64,000 nt of DNA from DSWT01 sp036845725. Its GTDB lineage: Bacteria > Chloroflexota > Anaerolineae > B4-G1 > SLSP01. Position 1 is the first letter of the stretch. Each line of letters opens with the position of its first letter. Shown here piece by piece: positions 59,072 to 64,000 of the stretch. A program made the translations under genes and the position numbers. The notes beneath the pieces were generated by a model. It did not search any database, was not told the DNA's origin, and saw only the letters and a program-made list of their open reading frames with translations. Location: positions 7,503 to 71,502 of the forward strand of contig DAIUDK010000006.1 in NCBI GenBank assembly GCA_036845725.1. The letters are read 5' to 3'.

Positions 59072-60445
59072 ATGGGGAAGAAACGCTATGTGCAGGTAGG
59101 GCTGGGCGGGCGCTCAGCCATGTACACGCGAGCGGTCATTTCGACGTATGCCGAGACTTCAGAACTACTCGCCGTGTGCGACATCAACGAGGGGCGTGTG
59201 AACCATGCACGCGAGCGCGCCCGCGAGTGGGGCTACGACGTCAAGGGCTATCACGCCGCGCAATTCGATCAGATGATCGCCGAGTGCCGGCCGGACACGG
59301 TGCTTGTCACGACAAAGGATTGTTATCACGACGAGTACATCTGCCGGGCAATGGAGTTGGGCTGTGACGTGATCACTGAAAAGCCGATGACCACGGACGA
59401 GGTAAAATGCCAGCGCATCATCGACACGCAGAAACGCACGGGCAAGACGTGCACGGTGACGTTCAATTACCGCTATTCGCCGCCGCGCACGCAGGTGAAG
59501 GCGCTGTTGATGTCCGGTGTGATCGGCGATGTGATTTCGGTGGACTTCCACTGGATGCTCGACATCCGCCACGGCGCGGACTACTTCCGGCGCTGGCATC
59601 GCAACAAGGTTAACTCCGGCGGGCTGATGGTCCACAAGGCCACCCACCACTTCGACTTGATCAACTGGCTGCTCTCAACCGTGCCGGAATCGGTGTTCGC
59701 GCAGGGGCAACGGCGCTTCTACACGCCGGAGACGGCGGAACGGTACGGCCTGACGCAGCGCACGGAACGCTGCCTGGATTGCCCGGAGGAGCAGTGTCGC
59801 TTCCGTTTGGATATGCGCAAGTATCCGAGCCTGCAAGCGCTGTATCTCAACAATGAGCAGTACGATGGCTACTTCCGCGACCAGTGCGTGTTCAGCGCTG
59901 CAATAGACATCGAAGACTCGATGCAGTTGGTCGTCAATTACCAGAACGGCGTGAAGATGAGCTACTCGCTCAACACCTTTCTGCCGTGGGAAGGGCTGAC
60001 GATGACGTTCAACGGCACGCGCGGACGTCTGGAGCACAAGAACGTGGAATCGTCCTACATCAACGCCGACGGGACGGTCCCGGGGCAGACGGTGAAACGC
60101 GAGACGTACACGCACATCATGCCGCATTTCGGCCCTTCGTATGCCGTCGAGGTGTGGACGGGTGCGGGCGGGCACGGAGGCGGCGACGATCTGCTGCTGG
60201 ACGACATCTTCGGCGCGAATCCGTCACAGGACAGGTATATGCACGCCGCCGATTATCGCGCGGGGGCGTATTCGATCCTCACCGGCGTCGCGGCAAACCG
60301 CTCGATGGCGACCAACAGCCTCATCCGCATCGACGATCTCGTCCACGGGCTGGAAATGCCGGATTACCCGCCAATGCCGTCCGCCGATGAGCCGCTGTCG
60401 TTCGAGGAAGTTGCGCCGCTCGATCTGCCGCAAAATTTGAGGTAA
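59072..60445 (+). CDS. Gfo/Idh/MocA-family oxidoreductase
   Basis: This 457-residue NAD(P)-dependent enzyme has a Rossmann domain (QVGLGGRSAMYTRAV, VCDINEGRV) and the substrate domain typical of sugar or inositol dehydrogenases. The catalytic Lys lies in ITEKPMTTDE. HKATHHFDLINWLLS contains the substrate-handling His pair. A Cys cluster (CLDCPEEQCRF) in the middle is atypical and may bind metal or fix a loop. The family usually oxidises a sugar or cyclitol C-OH. It starts the sugar-use block with a glycosyltransferase and xylose isomerase downstream, but the substrate is unknown. Confidence 0.88.
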   Translation: MGKKRYVQVGLGGRSAMYTRAVISTYAETSELLAVCDINEGRVNHARERAREWGYDVKGYHAAQFDQMIAECRPDTVLVTTKDCYHDEYICRAMELGCDVITEKPMTTDEVKCQRIIDTQKRTGKTCTVTFNYRYSPPRTQVKALLMSGVIGDVISVDFHWMLDIRHGADYFRRWHRNKVNSGGLMVHKATHHFDLINWLLSTVPESVFAQGQRRFYTPETAERYGLTQRTERCLDCPEEQCRFRLDMRKYPSLQALYLNNEQYDGYFRDQCVFSAAIDIEDSMQLVVNYQNGVKMSYSLNTFLPWEGLTMTFNGTRGRLEHKNVESSYINADGTVPGQTVKRETYTHIMPHFGPSYAVEVWTGAGGHGGGDDLLLDDIFGANPSQDRYMHAADYRAGAYSILTGVAANRSMATNSLIRIDDLVHGLEMPDYPPMPSADEPLSFEEVAPLDLPQNLR

Positions 60446-60513
60446 CCAGTAATTGGTAACCGGTAATCAGTAATCGGGCAAGCCCAGTTACGAGTTACCA
60501 GTTACCGATTGCC
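60441..60513. repeat. GGTAAC-word repeat before the glycosyltransferase gene
   Basis: Words GGTAAC, GGTAAT and CAGTAAT are followed, after GGGCAAGCCC, by their complements GTTAC and GTTACC. The result is an imperfect hairpin ending 7 bases before the AAGGAG site. Related words are at 61342-61393 and 46921-47011. Confidence 0.65.
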
Positions 60514-60530
60514 ATTCCCAAGGAGCTTAA

Positions 60531-61349
60531 ATGCCAAACGAAGAACCGCAGTGCGCTGATGCGCCTTACATTTCCATTATCATCCCGTGCTACAACGAGG
60601 CGAAGAATCTCGAGGCGGGGGTTTTGGATGAGGTGAATGACTATCTCATCCAACAAGACTATGCCTGGGAAGTGGTGATCGTCAACGACGAGGCGACGGA
60701 CAACAGCCGCGCTTTGATCGAGCAGTTCATCGCCGACAAACCACGCTTTTCGCTGGTCGACATCCCCCACGGCGGCAAACCGGCGGCAGTGTGGGCCGGC
60801 ATCCAGCATGCGCGCGGCGAAGTCGTGCTCTTCACAGATATGGACCAGTCCACGCCGATTGCGGAGTTGAGCAAGCTGCTGCCGTGGGCGGAGCAAGGCT
60901 ACGAGGTCGTCATCGGCTCGCGCGGTTTCACCCGTGAAGGCTTCTCGATCATCAGGAAGCTGGGTAGCGCGGTCTTTCGCACCGTGCGCCAGCTTTTCCT
61001 GCTACGTGACATCAGCGACACGCAGTGCGGCTTCAAGCTATGTATGCGCGAGGCGGCGCTGCGGGCGTTCCCACACCTGCAGTTCTTCCAGCAGGCCGAG
61101 CGCCCCACCGGATGGAAGGTCACCGCCTACGACGTAGAGCTGCTGTACCTGTGGGAAAAGTGCGGCTATCGCATCAAAGAGGTGACGGTGACGTGGCGCA
61201 ACCGCGACCGCAGCGACACCAAAAGCCAGCAGAGCGACCTGCGGCGCTACATCGACGAATCGCTCGACATGGCAAAACAAATCGCCCGCATCAAAACCAA
61301 CCAGCGCAAAGGCTTCTACGATGCGCTCGACCTTCAGAAAAGTCAGTGA
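60531..61349 (+). CDS. Family 2 glycosyltransferase
   Basis: This 272-residue cytoplasmic GT2 enzyme carries ISIIIPCYNEAKNLEAGV, VVIVNDEATDNSRALIEQF, GGKPAAVWAGIQHARGE and the metal-binding LFTDMDQSTP (DxD-like). VVIGSRGF and DTQCGFKLCMREAALRAF match the polyprenyl-phosphate sugar transferase (DPM1-like) subfamily. No C-terminal membrane helices are present, unlike many bacterial members. The donor and acceptor are unknown. AAGGAG precedes the ATG, with the GGTAAC repeat just upstream. Confidence 0.88.
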   Translation: MPNEEPQCADAPYISIIIPCYNEAKNLEAGVLDEVNDYLIQQDYAWEVVIVNDEATDNSRALIEQFIADKPRFSLVDIPHGGKPAAVWAGIQHARGEVVLFTDMDQSTPIAELSKLLPWAEQGYEVVIGSRGFTREGFSIIRKLGSAVFRTVRQLFLLRDISDTQCGFKLCMREAALRAFPHLQFFQQAERPTGWKVTAYDVELLYLWEKCGYRIKEVTVTWRNRDRSDTKSQQSDLRRYIDESLDMAKQIARIKTNQRKGFYDALDLQKSQ

Positions 61350-61393
61350 TTGGTAATGAGTAATCGGTAACTGGTAATCAGGGATTGGTAATT
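61342..61393. repeat. GGTAAT direct-word repeat before xylA
   Basis: GGTAAT or GGTAAC occurs four times in 45 bases, with GATTGGTAAT twice. Unlike the copy at 60441, the words run in one direction only, so no long hairpin forms. It begins at the end of the glycosyltransferase gene and lies about 35 bases before xylA. Confidence 0.6.
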
Positions 61394-61426
61394 CGCTATT
61401 CAAAATTCTATTATAAGGAGCAAACT

Positions 61427-62596
61427 ATGTCAGACCGATATCAACCCAAACCGGAACACAAATTCACTTTTGGCCTTTGGACTGTCGGAAATCCCGGCGG
61501 CGACGCGTTCGGCGAGGACGTGCGACCCAAGTTGTCGCCGGCCGAGCTGGTCTATCTGCTCGGCGAAGTGGGCGCGTACGGCGTCAACTTCCACGACAAT
61601 GACCTGATCCCCATCGACGCGACGCCGGCCGAGCGCGAGAGCATCCTCAAGGCGTTCAAAAAGGCGCTGGCCGACACCGGTCTCAAAGTGCCTATGGCGA
61701 CGACCAACCTGTTCGCCGACCCCGTCTTCAAGGATGGCGCGTTCACGTCCAACGACGCGCGCGTGCGCGCCTACGCCCTCCACAAAACAATGCACGCCAT
61801 CGACCTGGGCGCCGAGTTTGGCGCGGAAGTCTATGTCTTCTGGGGCGGGCGCGAGGGCATCGAGGTGGATGCGTCAAAAGACCCCGTGGCGGGCATCCGC
61901 TACTTCCGCGACGCACTCAACTTCCTGTGTGAGTACGTCAAGGATCAGGGCTACGGCCTCAAGTTCGCGCTCGAGGCCAAACCCAACGAGCCACGCGGTG
62001 ACCTCTTCTTCCCGACCACCGGCGCGTACCTGGGCTTCATCAACACGTTGCAATACCCGGAAATGGTGGGCGTGAATCCCGAAGTGGCACACGAGCACAT
62101 GGCGGGACTCAACTTCATGCACGCGGTCGCCCAGGCGTGGGAAGCGGGCAAGCTCTTCCACATCGACCTGAACGACCAGAACTACGCGCGCTTCGACCAG
62201 GACTGGCGCTTCGGCGCGCAGAACCTCAAGCAGGCGTTCTTCCTCGTCAAATTCCTGGAAGACGTAAAGTACGCCGGCAGCCGCCACTTCGACGCGCACG
62301 CCTTCCGCACGGAAGACTACGAAGGCGTCAAAGACTTCGCGCGCGGGTGTATGCGCACGTACCTCATCCTCAAGGAAAAGACCGCGCGCTTTGCCGCCGA
62401 TGCGGAGATCCAGGGCCTGCTGGCCGAAATCCACGCGAACGATGGCAGCATGGACGCCTTCAAGGGCGCGTACACGTCCGCCAAAGCCGCCGCGCTCAAA
62501 GCGGCGACCTTCGACCGCATCGGACTTGGCGCGCGCGGTTTGCGGTACGAAAAACTGGACATGCTGGTGAACGAACTGCTGTTAGGCGTGAGATGA
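61427..62596 (+). CDS. xylA: Xylose isomerase
   Basis: This 389-residue TIM-barrel enzyme converts D-xylose to D-xylulose (and glucose to fructose) with two divalent metals. Ligand motifs are VNFHDNDLIPID with the catalytic His, FALEAKPNEPRGD with Glu, NPEVAHEHMAG, and HIDLNDQNYARFDQD with Asp ligands. The length and FTFGLWTVGNPGGD opening fit the shorter class I type common in actinobacteria. AAGGAG lies directly before the ATG at 61427. It is close to the GH10 xylanase gene, which fits xylan use. Confidence 0.95.
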   Translation: MSDRYQPKPEHKFTFGLWTVGNPGGDAFGEDVRPKLSPAELVYLLGEVGAYGVNFHDNDLIPIDATPAERESILKAFKKALADTGLKVPMATTNLFADPVFKDGAFTSNDARVRAYALHKTMHAIDLGAEFGAEVYVFWGGREGIEVDASKDPVAGIRYFRDALNFLCEYVKDQGYGLKFALEAKPNEPRGDLFFPTTGAYLGFINTLQYPEMVGVNPEVAHEHMAGLNFMHAVAQAWEAGKLFHIDLNDQNYARFDQDWRFGAQNLKQAFFLVKFLEDVKYAGSRHFDAHAFRTEDYEGVKDFARGCMRTYLILKEKTARFAADAEIQGLLAEIHANDGSMDAFKGAYTSAKAAALKAATFDRIGLGARGLRYEKLDMLVNELLLGVR

Positions 62597-62599
62597 AAA

Positions 62600-62697
62600 T
62601 TTCAACCGCGAATGTCTGCATTCGCAGAATCACGCGAGTTTTCGCCAATTTTCCAATCAAGATTCGCGTAGATTAGCGAGATTAGCGATTTGTTTCC
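62600..62697. repeat. GATTAGCG/GCGAAT-word intergenic repeat
   Basis: GCGAATG (62608-62614) pairs with CATTCGC (62619-62625) over a 4-base loop. GATTCGCGTAGATTAGCGAG with GATTAGCGATTTG follows. The short-word composition is like the other intergenic repeats. Confidence 0.5.
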
Positions 62698-62712
62698 CAA
62701 GGAGGACGCAAC

Positions 62713-63477
62713 ATGGTTAAGATTTCGATTGCATCGTATGCCTTTCATGGCCTGCTGCGCGAAGGCAAGATGGACCTGTTCGGCTACCTCGAAAGCTGCA
62801 AGTACCGCTATCACCTGGATTCCGCCGACATCTGGAACGGGATGCTGCTCTCCACGGAGGACGATTATCTGGCGAAGGTGAAAGATGCGCTCGACGAACG
62901 CGGCCTGGTGCTGGCGAACCTCTGCGTGGACGGCGCGCACTTTTGGGAAGACGATCCCGCCGCGCGCGAGCAGCACTACCAGAACGGGCTGGCGGCGCTC
63001 CACGCTGGCGAAGCGCTCGGCGCGCTGACGGTCCGCATCGATGCGGGCGGGCGCGAGGCCAACTGGACGGATGAACAGTTCGACTTCATCGTCAAGCGCT
63101 ACCAGGAATTCGCACAGCGCGCTCACGACAACGGCTACAAAGTAGGCCCGGAGAACCATTGGGGAGCAGAGGCAGACTCGCAGAACATGAAGAAACTCTG
63201 CGAGGCGGTGAACCACCCCGCGTTCGGCGTGCTCCTGCACTTCAAGGGCGATATGGCGGACAACGTCACAATGGCCCCATGGGCGATGCATACCCATCTC
63301 TCCTGGCAGATCACCGAGGGCAACCTGACCGAGTGCATGACGCTTCTGCGGGACCTGGGCTACGACGGCTACTACGGCGTCGAACATCACACCGGCAAGA
63401 ACGAGTACACCGAAGTCGCCGTGCAAGTGGCGAAGGTGCGCGACGTGCTCGATCGGTGGCGGATAGAAAACGCTTAA
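62713..63477 (+). CDS. Sugar phosphate isomerase/epimerase-type TIM barrel
   Basis: This 254-residue protein belongs to the AP-endonuclease-2 / IolE-like TIM-barrel group. Metal ligands are suggested by RHRIxx-type Asp and Glu positions: VRIDAGGRE, VGPENHWGAEAD (Glu ligand), LHFKGDMADN (Asp) and YGVEHHTGKNEY (Glu near the end). The group contains xylose- and inositol-related isomerases and epimerases; the substrate cannot be named here. AAGGAGG precedes the ATG. It follows xylA on the same strand and is probably part of the same sugar pathway. Confidence 0.82.
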   Translation: MVKISIASYAFHGLLREGKMDLFGYLESCKYRYHLDSADIWNGMLLSTEDDYLAKVKDALDERGLVLANLCVDGAHFWEDDPAAREQHYQNGLAALHAGEALGALTVRIDAGGREANWTDEQFDFIVKRYQEFAQRAHDNGYKVGPENHWGAEADSQNMKKLCEAVNHPAFGVLLHFKGDMADNVTMAPWAMHTHLSWQITEGNLTECMTLLRDLGYDGYYGVEHHTGKNEYTEVAVQVAKVRDVLDRWRIENA

Positions 63478-63489
63478 TCAGTGAAAATT

Positions 63490-63551
63490 TCTCAACGGAT
63501 TCAACGGATTTTAACGGAAAATATCCGTTGAATCCGTTCAATCCGTTGAGA
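63490..63551. repeat. AACGGATT/AATCCGTT long hairpin before the GH10 gene
   Basis: Arm one (63490-63518) holds CAACGGATT twice and AACGG once; arm two (63524-63551) holds the complements CCGTTGAATCCGTTCAATCC. They pair over about 27 positions with few mismatches and a loop of about 5 bases. The AAAGGGG ribosome binding site of the next gene starts four bases later. Confidence 0.75.
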
Positions 63552-63567
63552 TGAAAGGGGAAAAAAC

Positions 63568-64000
63568 ATGAACACAAATTCTTCATTGGCACATCGAACC
63601 GCAGACGCAACCGTGACCGTGCGCAAACCTGACGGCACACCGTTGGCGCATCAGGAAGTGACAGTGGCGCAGCGCAAACACAAGTTCCTCTTCGGCAACA
63701 CCGCCTTTGAAACCCTCGCGCTGGCGAACAACATCCTCCAAGGCGCCGCCAAAGAACACGCCGAGCGCGTCACCGACGCCTTCCTCGACCTCTTCAACTT
63801 CGCCACGCTTCCGTTCTACTGGGGGCGCTTCGAGCCGGAGCGCGGCAAGCCGGGCACGGCGTTCATGCGCAAGGGCGCGCAATGGTTAGTCGAACGTGGT
63901 CTGATCCTCAAGGGGCATCCGCTGTGCTGGCACACCGTCACCGCCCCGTGGCTGCTGGAACTGAGCAACGCCGAAATCCTGGAAGCGCAGATCGCCCGCA
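63568..64000 (+). CDS. GH10 endo-1,4-beta-xylanase (partial, N-terminal part)
   Basis: The frame runs to the window edge, giving 144 residues. The first 40 residues (ATVTVRKPDGTPLAHQEVTV) are a small beta-domain often found before such barrels. The GH10 barrel follows with FLFGNTAFETLALAN, FATLPFYWGRFEPERGKP and LILKGHPLCWHTVTAPWLLE, where the RGHxLxWH-type motif is diagnostic. The catalytic Glu pair lies beyond the edge. No signal peptide is seen, so it may act on imported oligosaccharides. The xylose isomerase upstream supports a xylan role. Confidence 0.85.
   Translation, partial: MNTNSSLAHRTADATVTVRKPDGTPLAHQEVTVAQRKHKFLFGNTAFETLALANNILQGAAKEHAERVTDAFLDLFNFATLPFYWGRFEPERGKPGTAFMRKGAQWLVERGLILKGHPLCWHTVTAPWLLELSNAEILEAQIAR

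Overview
The window reads as a chromosomal segment of a Chloroflexota (probably Anaerolineae-type) bacterium. The evidence is moderately high GC, cell-surface proteins with long Thr-Pro linkers, a compact division/cell-wall cluster, Rab-like small GTPase genes and many M42 peptidases. The class is inferred, not proven. A 100-N gap at 50985-51084, flanked by the same 55 bp on both sides, shows a draft or metagenome assembly.

Left part (1-9.6 kb): the tail of a membrane protein, a tRNA-dihydrouridine synthase, a secreted-looking hypothetical protein with a PPTPPxK linker, an S9 prolyl-oligopeptidase-family peptidase, and a minus-strand block. That block holds a spectinomycin-kinase-like APH(9) homologue, L-lactate dehydrogenase, a lipoprotein, a probable HAS-barrel-like protein and NurA nuclease, with no HerA gene beside it.

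Division and cell wall (9.7-27.6 kb): a classical promoter followed by MraZ boxes drives mraZ-rsmH-ftsL-ftsI-murF-mraY-murD-ftsW-murG-(CvpA-like)-murC-(48-aa protein)-murB-ddl-ftsQ-ftsA-ftsZ. Many start and stop codons overlap. murE is absent. The run ends in two hairpins after ftsZ.

Middle (27.6-44.4 kb): an ABC exporter whose permease carries a SpoIIM-like domain, a cNMP-binding protein, ornithine aminotransferase, a KAP-type P-loop NTPase fused to an FGE/C-type-lectin-fold domain followed by a degenerate receiver/GGDEF protein, a ComEC-like channel with a metal-site-less MBL domain, lipoproteins, an FmdB zinc ribbon, two membrane-anchored (beta/alpha)8 glycosidase-like paralogues, a phosphohexomutase and tRNA-Leu(UAG).

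Central metabolism and peptidases (44.5-54 kb): yvcK-gap-pgk-tpiA on the minus strand, with yvcK apparently leaderless and membrane anchored; rsfS; three adjacent M42 aminopeptidases and a Thr-Pro-rich membrane protein.

Signalling (54-58.9 kb): DUF211, a cold-shock protein, and a minus-strand operon of Ras/Rab-like GTPase, coiled-coil protein, membrane protein with Thr-Pro linker and SH3 domain, and PAS-class III cyclase. This operon is the strongest candidate for a little-described system.

Right end (59-64 kb): sugar and xylan use, with a Gfo/Idh/MocA oxidoreductase, a family 2 glycosyltransferase, xylose isomerase, a sugar-phosphate isomerase/epimerase-type TIM barrel and the start of a GH10 xylanase.

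Many intergenic gaps hold short-word repeats (GCAGATT, GGTAAT/GGTAAC and AATCCGTT families), often arranged as hairpins next to ribosome binding sites. They look like a dispersed repeat system of this genome.
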